Part shown: one piece after another, positions 25,908-38,359 of the stretch
Layout of the letters: every line of letters begins with the position of its first letter
Position numbering within the stretch: the stretch's first letter is position 1
Source: Effrenium voratum
Taxonomy: Eukaryota; Sar; Dinophyceae; Suessiales; Symbiodiniaceae
Reading direction: 5' to 3'
DNA length: 64,000 nucleotides
Assembly (NCBI GenBank): GCA_963377175.1
Contig: CAUJNA010003827.1
Span: 1,336,646-1,400,645, forward strand
Made by a program: the position numbers and the translations under genes
Notes under the pieces: model-generated
What the model was told of the DNA's origin: nothing
What the model saw: the letters and a program-made list of their open reading frames with translations, nothing else
Database searches by the model: none

Positions 25908-26013
25908 GTAGATCCTTGAGTAGAGAGGTTAGAATAAGGGTGCCAACTTCTTTCTGTAGTTTATTTTAGTAGGGGAACCCTCCCCCAAAAAAGTTGGTAA
26001 AAGGGCACTACTG
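25908..26013. repeat. CTAGG-TIR MITE, copy 5 (decayed)
   Basis: The interior is well kept (AGTAGAGAGGTTAGAATAAG, then TTTTAGTAGGGGAACC), but both termini have decayed (TAGATCCTTGAG on the left, CTGGCATTG on the right). Confidence 0.7.
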
Positions 26014-26231
26014 GCATTGTATCAGCAAAAGTCCCGAGCTAGGGCGGCAATGAAAGAGACCGCTGCCTCCAAGTGCGTGAATTGGCCCCGTCATGCCGAG
26101 TTGGCAATGCGCCAAGCACCACAGCCGGATGTTTCGGATGCCGACTCACGGGACATCCGAAGGAGACGGGCCTAAGCTCAATTTGTCTTGCCCCATGTCA
26201 CGCCAGCTGTAAAGGCGACCCCAAACCACAG

Positions 26232-26328
26232 CTAGGTTCTCCAGCAGAGAGGATAGAATAAGGGTGCCCCGTTGTTGTTGGTTCCCCCAAAAAAGGGGTG
26301 AGAAAGGGCACTTGGCTGGGGAACCTAG
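26232..26328. repeat. CTAGG-TIR MITE, copy 6, with target duplication ACAG
   Basis: 97 bp with an internal deletion. The TIRs are CTAGGTTCTCCAG and GGGGAACCTAG. The 4-bp flanks ACAG (26228-26231) and ACAG (26329-26332) are identical, as expected for a transposase-made insertion. Confidence 0.88.
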
Positions 26329-26703
26329 ACAGCATGGGGGAAAAGCGGGCCTGCACCAAACCCATTTCCCGTCCTGCAGCTTGGCATGCTTCGCCAAGGA
26401 GTCCTCCCGAGAATCCGCCGCGAGCTCCGATTATGTCGTTCTGCAGAGTCATGCTGGAACCAAACAAACCGATCCATGTTCAGAATCGCCCTTAGACCCC
26501 TGGAAGAACATTGCAAGGGGATACCCCTCAAAGTCATGAAAATCCACGCATGCCTCCCAGCCCAACAACGCAAGAGGCCATATAAGAACTCCCCGAAATC
26601 AGCTTGCGCACGTCGCTCTGGAACCTGAAAGGGACCCTCTAGCAATTGAAACCAATGGCTCCCAATGGCAAAGCCTTTGATTCTCCAGGAAGGTATTCTT
26701 GGA

Positions 26704-26813
26704 CGCTGTAGCGACCCCTCGGCGAAAAGCTTCTAACTTTTTGTGGGTCCAACGGACAATTCCAGTTGCTTCAACCAAAAAGCTAAAGTCCAAAGATCCG
26801 TTACCAAGTAGCC
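26704..26813 (+). repeat. Palindrome-core repeat (family A), copy 9
   Basis: GCTGTAGCGACCCC, GAAAAGCTTCTAACTTTTTG and AAAGTCCAAAGATCC blocks in family order. Confidence 0.75.
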
Positions 26814-26968
26814 AAAAAGGAGTCAATGATGGAAGCATGCAGCACATTTACTCACTTCTGACGTGGATTGGCCAGAAAAAAACGTCTGAGCGTCTGAACT
26901 TTGCCGCAAAAATGGACATATATGGCTGTGGGTCAAAACCCTGTACCCCTGGTGAACATCAAAATAGG

Positions 26969-27023
26969 TGGCAAATGGATGTTCATCCACCCCAAAAATG
27001 GCTCGCCATAGGTTATGCAACCC
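26969..27023 (-). repeat. Repeat E, inverted relative to 33.4 kb
   Basis: About 53 bp; the reverse complement contains GGTTGCATAACCTATGGCGA then GCCATTTTTGGGG and GATGAACATCCATTTGCCA, nearly identical to 33442-33496. Confidence 0.75.
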
Positions 27024-28287
27024 ATGGCCATCTAGCGGCCGAAATCAGAAGGTATCTACTTTTTGTGACCGATGAACAGAGCGCCTCGATGATTAGAGCG
27101 CTCTTGTGCGTGAGGCGATTCATGGAGATGTCCAGCATCTTCAAGCTGCTGTTCCGATAAAGGCCTGCGCCACAGGCCGCACTGGGCCCCAGGACGAGGG
27201 AAATTGAACGACTGGGTTGCAGATCAACTGAGTAACTGACTTCAAAGGGTGTCAAGGGAAGTATGACCCAAAGCTCATTGGGTTCCAAAGCAACTTGCAA
27301 TCAAGTCGTGTCTGGTCAAAGCCAAGCCAACGCTTGCTTGACAAAAGGAATGCCCCAGCTACATTTTCTCATTTGTTCCTGAAAGAAACCCATCAAACAG
27401 CGGCTCCTCACGCATTGCTGTGAGACAAGCCCTCAAACTTTCGAGCATCCTGCGGTCAAACAGCGGCATGGTTGGCTTCTTTCAGGATCAGTGTGTTTTG
27501 ACTGCCGTGGACCCAAGTTCAAAAGCACCAGCCCCACTCACCCATCCCCAAACTCCTCCATCTCCGCCCTTTTCAAGAGCAAAGGGGCTTTCTTTTGCTG
27601 GGCCGGTAATAACAACCCACTTGGCATCACAATGTCTATCCAAAAACTACAACACATCTCCCAGGAGCGCAACTTCCCCCAACAGACCGCTTCAAAACAA
27701 GTCCTCCGTGCCCTGGTTTCCCTTTCCAATCGGCCCAAGCTCAATGTCTGCCCTCAACGCAGTTGGCCCAAGCACAGCTGGTCTCGTCTGCAAGTGGTTT
27801 GGATTGGTGGCTTAGGGGTTGCTAGCTGACCATTCACCCATAGGAACCAGAGATCCAAATCCCCAAACCTGCAATCCAAATCACTGCGGGGCCCCAAAAT
27901 TCTCGCAAACGCCCCCGTGTACACCCCAAACCCCAACACGCTCCACACCGCTCGCCCCTCCCACCCCCCGCAACAGAAGAGCCTTCGAGGAATCTGTGTG
28001 TGGAGCTCTTTCCTTCACTGCGCTGGCAGCTGTCGCAGTTCGCCATGTACAGCTCCCGCAGCCGTTTGTGGCTCGCCAGCCTCGGATGTTCGGGAGCGCT
28101 TGCTCCAAAGAGCGCGAGCGAAGGCTTCCGCGCTGCACGAAAGCGCCAGAACAATCGGAATGCGATTGCGAGATAGTACGACAACGACGACCACGACAAC
28201 GAAGACAACGTGAGAATAATAACGATCATCATGATGATGCTGCTGCTGACAAGGACGGCAACGGTGATGGTGATGGTGATAATGGTG

Positions 28288-28289
<2 letters not shown>

Positions 28290-28356
<67 letters not shown>
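28290..28356 (+). repeat. (CTG)n microsatellite
   Basis: About 22 uninterrupted CTG units, directly followed by GAT-type repeats. Confidence 0.97.
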
Positions 28357-28384
28357 ATGACGATGAGGATGACTGAGGATGAGC

Positions 28385-28387
28385 ATC

Positions 28388-28430
<43 letters not shown>

Positions 28431-28467
28431 CGATGATGACGATGATGACGATGATGACGATGATGAC

Positions 28468-28499
<32 letters not shown>

Positions 28500-28500
28500 C

Positions 28501-28572
<72 letters not shown>
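28385..28572 (+). repeat. (GAT)n microsatellite with GAC variants
   Basis: About 62 units of GAT with regular ATGACG interruptions. The poly-Asp, poly-Met and poly-Ile frames are repeat artefacts. Confidence 0.97.
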
Positions 28573-28573
<1 letters not shown>

Positions 28574-28675
28574 ATGAACATGAGCCGATGCAAACGATGC
28601 TGCGTGCTGCTATCATAATCTTGTCCGCGTTCAAAGAGAAAACAAAGGAGACCCAACTGGGCCGCCCTCAAATCC

Positions 28676-28750
28676 CCCGCTAAAGGTTTAACTCTTAGTG
28701 ACTGGGTTAAGTGGAAACTACGACTAAACACTAACAAGCTAAAAAGCTAA
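28676..28750 (+). repeat. Palindrome-core repeat (family A), diverged copy
   Basis: CCCCGCTAAAGGTTTAACTC, GTTAAGTGGAAAC and AAAAAGCTAA blocks; diverged. Confidence 0.55.
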
Positions 28751-28886
28751 GGGGATGACTGGGAGCCACCAAGCCAATAAGGCAGAAGGGCAAAGGTCGG
28801 CTGAGTCTTGTTCACTGCTTGCCATGAACCTCCATCTCAGTCAAGCATGAACTTTACAACCCAACCGGTATGGTAGCAAAAAGAAC

Positions 28887-29171
28887 CGTGTGTTTTGCAG
28901 CCCCTACTAAAGATGAACAGAACCAAATAAGCTCAGGTGATATCCCCAACAGCATGCGGTGCTCTCTTTAGTGCTCGCACCACCCCGCAGACCTCGAAGA
29001 ACCTCGTGGAACCCTCGTGGAACCCTCGTGGAACCTTACCTCAGGGCTGCCCCGGACCACCCCGGAGCCTATCTGGGCTGAGACCCCAAAGCTTTCAGCT
29101 GTTGGGGAAAAAAACCTAACAAAAAACATTGCGTTTTGCAGCCCCTACTAAAAATGAACAGAACCAAACAA
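28887..29171 (+). repeat. Direct repeat pair enclosing a GTGGAACCCTC array
   Basis: About 40-bp direct repeats at 28890-28930 and 29131-29171 (GTTTTGCAGCCCCTACTAAA then GATGAACAGAACCAAA, one change). Between them are repeated CCTCGTGGAAC units (29000-29035). Confidence 0.7.
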
Positions 29172-30004
29172 ACCAAAACCTCAAACCATGCCAACCACAA
29201 TGAAGTTTTCTTTTGGGAGAAACCCTGTGCCAGTCTTCTGCCCTGCCCACGCGAGTGACTCGACTCGCCCTGGTTTTTGCTTTGGTTTCGCCGGGGCGCA
29301 TGTCCCCGAGCGCTCGCAGGGCCTCCTCCGAGAAGCAGTTCCAACCGAGGCCCAGGACCTGTGGAGTTCCAATTGGCGTTTGAGGCTGAGGTTCCCCCAA
29401 CAGCCGGCGGAAGAACTGGTTTTTTCAGAGAGTTCTGGGACCCTGGCCTTCCCGAAAACCCTAACCAGAAGAAGGTGAAGAAAGCAGGTTTTTTGAGTGA
29501 TGGATTTTGATTTGGGACCAGCCTTCCCCCAACCCCCCCCAAATCGACCGATCGGATTCGATTCGGCAATCAAATTCGACCGACTCGCCTCATCCCGCTA
29601 CCTTATGGGGGAGGGTGTGGCGGGTCCATAGCCGGACTTGTTGTGCTCTCACGGGACGGCTTGAGCAGTTCCAGTGGCACCCGGCAACTGATGGCCCGGC
29701 CAAGTCTTCTACCGCCGGAGTATGAGTAACATTGCGTTACTCCATACCATCGCCTATCTGGTCCCCATACAAGGGAAAATGGGTTGCCATTGGAATCTCC
29801 AGGGGTCGAAATCCCCCCCTCCCCAATTCCATGGACGGGGGGTGTGGGGATCTCGCCTCCATGGACGGGGCGTTGAGCAACTCCTCCAAGCACTGCGCCG
29901 CCGTGGGGTGCATCCCCAGCCCCGTGTCCTGCAAGTGAAGACCTCGGCTGGGAAAACTCGAAGCCGAAGAGACGAAACCCGATTCGAAAACCGCAGGGAA
30001 ACGT

Positions 30005-30092
30005 TGTTTTAGATAAATATTAATATATTATAAAATCATAATATTATAATGCTATGTGTTATAATAATTATATATATACATATTAGATGTTA
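30005..30092. other. AT-rich island
   Basis: Nearly pure A/T (TTAATATATTATAAAATCAT and similar) in an otherwise GC-balanced region. No gene seen in it. Confidence 0.8.
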
Positions 30093-30515
30093 AGCTATGT
30101 TTGTTTAAGAAGAACGTGATCCCTGAACAGAACAACAAGAAAGATGTCGGAAACTCCCGCAGGCCTCCGGTCAAGTTTGCCGGATTGTGCATTGAGGGGA
30201 AACCCACTCCGGACAATGACAAATAAAGAACAAACGCCAACGGAGTAGAGCAGTGGGGTGCATCTGGGACACTGCCAGGGATGCGTGATGACCACTTTCT
30301 CAAACATGCCAATCGTCTTCCCGTACTTGCTTGAACACCTCAACTGTTTTTCCTTGAACGTATCTCACCAGGGTCTTGTTGTCCATGCGAGTTGTCGCCT
30401 TTTGTCCCAACCCTCACATACACCCTTGCAACTTGTCAAAAAAAAAGGCAAACAAAACACACAAAAACATATGTCGATCCTCGGGAATGGACTTGTTCAA
30501 GGGAGTTCCGAACAT

Positions 30516-30600
30516 TCTGAACTTTTAATACGGAAAACCAATCCATTCGTTGGCAAAAAGTTACTCAGTCCAAACATCCCTCTGCAACATGCACCAAGGT
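30516..30600 (+). repeat. Palindrome-core repeat (family A), 3' copy
   Basis: AACTTTTAATACGGAAAACC, CGTTGGCAAAAAGTT, CCAAACATCCC and ATGCACCAAGG blocks. Confidence 0.7.
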
Positions 30601-30927
30601 TAACTCAGGACCTCCCATCCCGGAAGTAAAACAAACAAAAAAAAACTGAGGCTTCCGGCTGCGGATGGCCGGGTGCAGATGCACGGCGCGGCACAAAGAG
30701 GTCATCGTGGAGCTGGAGATCCGGATGCCGCTGATGTCCAGGTTCCTCCCGTTGCTCCCGCTCCCGTCTCCCGCCCCGGGTTTGACGTTTGACTGGGGAA
30801 GTCGGGGAGTTTTAGGGCGTCTTCAAGGGGAATGTCTGGTTTTTGGACCCTGCAAGCCGTGTTTTTTCTCCCTTTTTTTTCGGAGACGGTTGACTTCTGG
30901 AGGTCGTGGAGTTTAGGGTTTCCTCAA

Positions 30928-31040
30928 CTAGGTCCTCCAGTAGAGAGGTTAGAATAAGGGTACCATTTTTTCCCGAAGTCTATTTTAGTAGGGGAACCCT
31001 CCCCCAAAAAAGGGTAAAAGGGCACTACTGGAGGACCTAG
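30928..31040. repeat. CTAGG-TIR MITE, copy 7, with target duplication TCAA
   Basis: 113 bp, the best-preserved copy: CTAGGTCCTCCAG at the left is matched perfectly by CTGGAGGACCTAG at the right. The flanks TCAA (30924-30927) and TCAA (31041-31044) are identical. Confidence 0.92.
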
Positions 31041-31317
31041 TCAAGGGGAACTTCTTGTTTTTTGACCCTCCAAACCTCTTCTTTTTTGCCAACCCTTCAC
31101 CCACTTTGCAGGGTGAAAAACGGGGGGGGGGTCCCCTTCAAACTTCCGCATCCACGTGGCCATCGAGGAATGGCCGGGGCCGTTTCTCCTTGGCATATTG
31201 GATGGCTCCTCAAGGCTAAGGCGGCAAAACCCGCAGGACTTCCCTTGGAAGATAGGTTCATTCCAGTTCATTTCAAGGAGAGCATCCTGATGACAGTCCT
31301 CCTGAACAGGCGAGTCG

Positions 31318-31439
31318 TGATCAAAATCTGGTACAAAAATGGTGAACCCAGAACCATGTACAGGATTAAGAAGGCGGCCGCAGCTATTTTTGGTTGGGAT
31401 CGTCCCTTACTAACCTTCATCTACCCGGGTTTTGATTGT
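31318..31439. repeat. Second TIR element, copy 2
   Basis: About 122 bp; TGATCAAAATCTGG at the left and CCGGGTTTTGATTGT at the right, with the same AAGGCGGCCGCA and CCTTACTAACCTTC interior as copy 1. Confidence 0.75.
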
Positions 31440-31916
31440 GGCTCAGGCCAGGACTGAAACCTCCGTTTCGGCGTGCCGCATCTTGTTCGCATCTTGTTGC
31501 ACCAAAGAAGGCCTCCCAGCAACCCAACCCCCTACCAAGAGAAACAGAAGCGCAGTTCTGCTTGTCCGCTTCAAACGCTGCGAATCCATTCAAGACGAAC
31601 CGCTGGGCCCGGCCTCAACTTGTAGAGGCCATTGGATTCCTCGGGCGGTTGCCACGAAAGCCAGGGATCCAGGGGAGCGAGCCGCGCCAGTGCGCCGGCA
31701 GGAAAAAGTCAAGCCAAGGCCAAACGAAAAACACCGGGGGAGCCCCAAAACCGACAAACCGGCAAGACCGGGCCCAACGGCAGGAGGTGTCCAAGAAGGA
31801 ACTGGGAAACAAGGGCTGCCTGGCCGCCTGCGCTCCGCGATTGGTCCGAAATGGGCTTTTCACCAAACCTCGAAGCGTGCCTTACAAGCACACACATAAC
31901 TTCTAATATTATACAT

Positions 31917-32030
31917 CTAGGTGCTCCAGTAGAGAGGTCAGCATAAGGGTAACCTTTTTTCTGTAGTCTATTTTGGGTAAGGAACCCTCCCCCAAAAAAG
32001 GGGAGAGAAGGGCACTACTGGGGGACCTAG
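31917..32030. repeat. CTAGG-TIR MITE, copy 8, with target duplication ACAT
   Basis: 114 bp; CTAGGTGCTCCAG and CTGGGGGACCTAG ends, flanked by ACAT (31913-31916) and ACAT (32031-32034). Confidence 0.9.
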
Positions 32031-32744
32031 ACATGATGCCGCGAGTTTGTGAACAACGATTCGGCCCTCGCTTCACTCGCTCCTGGACCTTTCCCCGCCC
32101 TCCCCCCCCCCCCCCGGCCAAGCAAAAAGAAAGCCAGAGCAACAAGCATCAACAATGCCGGTGGGAAAAAACGGAAAGAGAGGTCCGCCCCACGGAAAAG
32201 GCGAAATATCGGGTGACATTATCTCTAGGAAGAAAAAAATGAGGCCCCAACTTCGTAGCGATTCTCTCCCCCAAGCCCTCACAAGTCCGTGTGTCCGGCC
32301 AGACGCAGTTCATCCCAGAACCAAAACCAGACCAGTTGATTCCAAACCATCGAGTGGCCAGGGCTTTGAAGTTCCGTGAGGCTATCCGCTTATTTTGTTT
32401 CTTTGCGTGCTTCCTTTTTTCTGCCAATCTTGAAATTAGCTATTGTTGTTCTTGCTTTGTTTGTGTTGTCAATTTGCTTACGGCAAACTAGTTCCAATGG
32501 ACAAATGGAGGATAACTGAGTTACTCTTTGGCAAACAAGTGGCGCGCTTTCTGCACCAATCCAAAATAAGGTCATGCAAATGTCGGATTCATCTGAACTA
32601 ATTATACTAATCACTGGAATCCCCTCAAATGAGTTCAAAGAAGGAGAAATGAAATGAGCCCTGACAAGTACGGTCCTCGTCAACAAAGAGAAGTTCACAG
32701 AATTCTCTGCAGATTAACATGAAACCCAAAACTAACAGGTACGC

Positions 32745-32815
32745 GAAATGGCTGACCCTGGTAAACGGAAAAATCAAAACCCATTCCTGTTTCAGTTTTG
32801 AGCCATACCCAAAAC
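32745..32815 (+). repeat. Dispersed repeat C, copy 3
   Basis: AAATGGCTGACCCTGGTAAA and TTTTGAGCCATACCCAAAAC blocks. Confidence 0.55.
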
Positions 32816-33381
32816 TTCGTTTTTGGTGACCCCAAACCGAACCCAGGATTTCACCATCTCAGTCACGCCCTAATTAACTGGTAGGTTAAAGGGCAACCAC
32901 CCCAGCTTCTGACTTTGATAAGCCCCGGAAACAGTCAGAATAGTGACCCCAGCCAAACCAATTCCTCACTTCTCGAGCTTCTCGGGTTCGCCACTCAAAT
33001 GGTTCAACCACACCCAACAAGCGATCAACGTCGCACCCGGAACTCAAAAAGTGACACTTCGGTCCAGTCGCGCCGGGAACTCGGGGAGTGAAAAAAAACA
33101 CCTCCCTGGGGAAAAAAAGGCGAGCGCTTGGCTCGCTGGAAGCCGAGGCGCCACCAGCAGGCCCACCAGCAGCGGCATGGCCTTGCTGCCGGCGCCCCGG
33201 CACCGCGCCAGGCTGAGCTTCTCCAAAGAGTCCATGGCCTTCCAATGGGTCGGGCTGGCGAAATCCCTTAGGCTGTGGGTCAAAAATGGGTACCCACTTA
33301 GTTCTCAAAATAGGGTCACCCCAACATGGGGAAATCCGGGGGGCTGGCGAAATCCGTGAGGTGGCTGTGGGTCGAACATGG

Positions 33382-33447
33382 GTACCTGGTAGATGGAAAC
33401 ATGGACTAAAGCCTGCGGTAGCCTGGTGCTTTAATTTTGACCCTGGG
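33382..33447 (+). repeat. Dispersed repeat C, copy 4
   Basis: TACCTGGTAGATGGAAACAT, GCCTGCGGTAG and AATTTTGACCCTGGG blocks; continues into repeat E at 33442. Confidence 0.55.
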
Positions 33448-33496
33448 TTGCATAACCTATGGCGAGCCATTTTGGGGATGAACATCCATTTGCCAG
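33442..33496 (+). repeat. Repeat E, forward copy
   Basis: Partner of the inverted copy at 26969-27023, differing by a few bases and small gaps. Confidence 0.75.
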
Positions 33497-34879
33497 CTAT
33501 TGTGTGGGCCAAAAAGGTGATCAAAACCGCCGAAATGGGAAATATAGGGATCCCTGTGGGGCGTGGTGGCTACTGGCGAGACAAAGTGAGCTGGGGATTC
33601 CCAGACCCAGTGAGTGGTGGGTGGTTTGGAGCGAACATCGCTCGGCTGGAACATCGCTCAGTGGGTCGTTTGGAGCGCGGGGGTTTGGTGGTTACGGAGG
33701 GGTCTTCCATTTGCCCTCTACAAGAACCAGCCAAACCACCAATCCAAACCACCCACTGAGGGTTACCTTGGCCGCAAAGGGGACCCTCAAAAACACCCGG
33801 ACACAATGGCTGGACAATCTCCAAAATGATGTCCAAAGAAAGCAGTCGGTGGTACACCCCCTTCTCTGTCCGAAGAGTCCAACCAGTACTCAAAATTCCT
33901 ACCCGGGTAGTTTTGAAACCATGGGTAAATAATCCAACTGGCTCCCGGTGTCCTCATGGTTTCCCTCCAGAGGAGCTTCATCCGAAAGGCTGCGCACTGC
34001 GCCTCGCATCCAACCGCAAAAGGCTGACCAGTGTCCAACGCGGAAAACTCGGAATGCAAGGCCCAAAGAGGAAACACACACTCAAAACACGAATCCAAAA
34101 CGCGCAACCTGAACAAATCGGAACACCCCCCAAAAAGAAATGCTCCGGCCTCCAACCCCTCCGATTCACGGCGAAAAAAAAGAAAAAAATCTGGGGCGCC
34201 CCGGCCGGTCGTCCAAAGAGCTCCCGCAGGAAGCGCTGCAGCACCCCATCGCTGAGCTTGGCACTGTCCGCCAGGCACACCTCCAAGTCAGGCGTCAGAC
34301 GTCAGACGTGACCAGCGTGGACCGACCCCCCCACCATTTGAGGGGTCGTTGCTTGCTTCTTTTCTTTTTTCTTTCGGTTTTGCCCGGCCAATCTCGGGGA
34401 ATGCTCAGACACACCACCCCGGACAGGTGGTGTTCTTTTTCCCGGGGCAAGCCAAGAAAATCCTCAAACCGTGCCCACAGGCACGGATTTCCCGGCTCGC
34501 ACTGCGCCTCTGCGATGCTGTCGAGGTGGCCTCAAAACGGAGTCTGTGTAGCGTGTGAGTGGATCCTATGGGTCTATCTCAAAATAGGGAACCCCTTTGG
34601 GTGGAATTTCTTTGGGTGGTGGTTTAAGGGATTCCAAGCCAACCAGGTTTGGGGGGTCTCCATTTTGAGACACACGCAAGTAGGGTTGCCACTTAGACAT
34701 TCTCTAAGTTGGTCGCTGACGGCATTTTGTTTACCCAAACCAAGACCCGTTTTTGGGGTTCCCTATGTTTGTGTGAGACCCAACGAGTGTTGCCGCGTAG
34801 AAATTATCCAAATCGGTCGCTTTTCCGTGGCCTGTGGACCAGGCATTCGGCGTGGCTTTCCTCGAGAACAGTACCAAAA

Positions 34880-34938
34880 CTAGGTCCTCCAGTAGAGAGG
34901 TTAGAATAAGGGTAAAAGGGCACTACGGGGGGACCTAG
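34880..34938. repeat. CTAGG-TIR MITE, copy 9, internally deleted
   Basis: Only 59 bp: the left end through GAATAAGGGTA is joined to AAAGGGCACTAC and the right end. Flanked by AAAA on both sides (34876-34879, 34939-34942). A mobile short derivative, or a later deletion. Confidence 0.85.
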
Positions 34939-35232
34939 AAAAACAATCGGGAGAACAAAATTGACACTAGAAATTCGCTTGGCTGCGTGACAATCGGACA
35001 AAATGCTGCCGTTTTACTTCTATCGACAGATGGATGGTCAGTGCCCTCGACTTTTGCAACCATGTCTTTCTCATGCTAGAACTCCGAAAGCTTTGCGTGC
35101 CGTTGTCCTTCCCATGTTTGCCTTGCTCCTTTCAACCCCCCTTTTGCACCTACTAAAAGGTGAGATGACCTGCAGACACAGAAACGGACACAGACAAAGA
35201 ATGGCACAGACACAGACAGAAACAAACAAACA

Positions 35233-35529
<297 letters not shown>

Positions 35530-37526
35530 CACACACACACAACACACATACAAGCAAACAGACTTATGCATACAAAATCATACAAACAAGTCACACAGAC
35601 CTCCCCATACAAACAAAGAACATGCACACAGGTCGCTCACGTACAGTATACTCACAAAATCACCGACCTCCAACGATTCTATACCTTCGGATTTGCCTTT
35701 CAACTGCCAACCCCACCAGCCTTTCCACTCGCCAAGGGGCCAATCATGGTGGACATGGCCAAAAGCCTCGGATTTCGGATTTCGGATTGATTCCCCCCCC
35801 CCCCCACACCTTCCCAGGAAGCCAAGGAAAATCCTCTAGACTCTAGACGGATAGCCGCATATCGAGTGAAACTCAATGCTCCCTGCGCTGAATCTACTCT
35901 TTCTGCTTGTTCCATTGCAATTTTCAAGGGCCAGAACCTGCATCCTTGCCGATTCCCTGAACCGACTGCAGCTTTGAACGAACCCAACTCAATGCCTTGT
36001 AATTGCAGCCCAAGTCTTCTATTACCCCCCTAAAAAAAACAAAGTCTTGCATACGCCCACGTGATGGGACATTCGTAGCTCAAGTCCACGGCCCTTGCTA
36101 GCAGCACCTACGGTGGCATTCCGCTCGCAGGGTTTCTGCAAAGGCTCGCTTGGCAAAGCATGTTTCGAGCCAATGGTGCTTGGGTGAGGGTCGGACTTCC
36201 ACCCTGTATCCCTTCTGTTCTTTGGCATCCATTCACATGGAGCCCAAACCCTACGCTGTGTAGTTGTTGCGCATTCACATGGAGCCCACCACCAAAAAAA
36301 AAAAACTCTCTTTTTAGAGGAAGCTAGTCTCCCACCCGGTCGGGTTCCATGTTGGGCGGGAGGGCGAATCCACGCCACGCCCAGGGAAGCCGCGGCTGAG
36401 CTCCTCCCATCCAGGGCACTCGTCGTCCATCAAGAACTCCCCGCTGGCGATGGCGCGACTCCGCACCTGGCAGTGGGCGAGGACGTCGCAGGCGCCATTG
36501 GGATTCGGTGTAGATCTGGTGGTTTGCCCCCAGAAAACACCTGGTGTACATCTGGTGGATTGTGTACACCTTGTGGTGTTTGCCCACCCCCCCCCCCCTA
36601 ACACCAAAAAACAAAAAAACAACTAAAAACAAAAAACTGGGGGAAGCGAGACTTTTCTTGGGAACTTTGTGGTTGGCTGAAAGGGAACTTTATGTCAAGG
36701 GAACCACCCACCCACCCGCCGAGAAAGGAATCTTCAACTCATTGGCTGGAGTTCCATTGGTGCGAGTCCCGAAAGGGAAAGAGCCATGGAGGACCTTGAA
36801 GCGGGCCATCCAAAATCCAAAAAGGGATGGATTCGGTTCCTCGTCGCACCAGCAGCCCGAACAACTCTTAAAGAGGGCCATGCCCTGTCTAACTTCAGTC
36901 GGAAAAGACCAAGACGGAGGTGGGAATCCTCGCAATCCTCAGGCCCCCCCGCTGCCCCCACTCCCCAGGCCCTGAATCAGACTAGCAGGAACCTTCTTGC
37001 AAGAGGAGTTTGCTCGTCGTTCGGCAGGTTCCTGCTCTTGCAACGAGGTTCTTTGAAGCTTTTTGAGGGAGGGCCTGACTTTCAAAATTACACCAGGAAT
37101 CGGACCGCAGGCTTTTTCGTCCAAGTTTTTTCAGAAAACCAGGGCAAGCCAGTTTGGGGTTACCCTATTTTTGACAACCACAGCCACTTTCTGCCCTTCG
37201 CTTTGCAGCTGGGCCACCATTTCCAGCACCGCAGCTGTGGGCACCACCCCCAGCGCACGGCACACCTCGCCGCGCGCAAAGGCGAGAGACGTCGACGCGC
37301 GGTGAGCGCTGGAGGATGGGACCGGGGGCTGAAGAAAGGAGGGCTGTGGTGGTCACAAATAGGGTAAGAGATGCTCGAGGTGCCAAGTGCTGGATATGGA
37401 ACAGGGTTCAAGAAAGGAGATCTGATGAAAATGGGTTGTGAACTCACCTACCCCAAAATGTGACCATTGGTTTTGACCCAGAGGCATCTGGCGGGGGTGG
37501 TCAAAAAAATGGGCAAGCCCCAACAT

Positions 37527-37601
37527 GGCTTGCCTGAGTAAATGGCAACACATGGACGAGAAAACCTGTAGTCCAATTCTCAATTTCGACCCATACCCAT
37601 C
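37527..37601 (+). repeat. Dispersed repeat C, copy 5
   Basis: GGCTTGCCTGAGTAAATGG, ACCTGTAGTCCAATTC and TCGACCCATACCCA blocks, closest to the 8.5-kb copy. Confidence 0.6.
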
Positions 37602-38243
37602 TAATGTCCTGTTTAAGGACTATTGGTTGAAGAAAGAGGAAGTCTTGGGCCAACCTCTGGTTTGAACAGCGATTCTTCGAACGACCTTTGGGTTCCCCTT
37701 CACAAGAGGCCAGGGCAATGCTAAACACACCCTGGCTGGAACAATTGGGGGTTCCAGAAAGTGGATACTTCTTTGAAGGAGCACTGTCTGTTGCATGATG
37801 TGTTGGGACCATATCGAGGCCTGCAACGTTTGTATTGATTGCGGTAAGGAACGGAAAAAGAAAATGAAAATCTGGCCAAAGGAAGGAAGGGAACTGACCC
37901 TTGATTGGGTAGCTGGGTGACTGGGTGAGCCCACAGCACTCCTGGAAGAGCTTTCACCAATAAATTGCACTTCTAGACCGGGCCACTTAAAAAGGGAACC
38001 GAATGGTTGTTTAACGTGCATTGAGCGTAGAGGAGCCACCCCCCAAGAACTGACCATGAGAAAGCGACACGCTATGGCCCAGGGTCCCATTTTAAATTGT
38101 CCTGTGAACATCTGTGAACAGGCTGAAACCCAAAGATTCTCCTTTACATCAGTTGCGTCAACCATCAATTGCAAAGTCCTGGAAGTGTCCATGCTCGGAC
38201 TGTCGGCCTAGTCAGTCCCGCCGCCTTTCAACACGCTGGACAA

Positions 38244-38359
38244 CTCAGGTCCTCCAGTAGAGAGGCTAGAATACGGGTACCATTTTTTTTCCCGTAGTCT
38301 ATTTTAGTAGGGGAATCCTCCGCAAAAAAAGGGTAAAAGGGCACTACTGGGGGATCTAG
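38244..38359. repeat. CTAGG-TIR MITE, copy 10
   Basis: About 116 bp; the left end is altered (CTCAGGTCCTCCAG) and the right end is CTGGGGGATCTAG; the interior is typical. No clear target duplication. Confidence 0.82.

Larger units (their letters stand above)
28573..30927. other. Gene-free stretch
   Basis: Holds a diverged family A copy, the direct-repeat pair at 28.89-29.17 kb and the AT-rich island. No gene seen. Confidence 0.55.

Noticed and set aside
28015..28737. ORFs with poly-Ile, poly-Asp and poly-His over the (CTG)n/(GAT)n tract
   Set aside because: Microsatellite artefacts.
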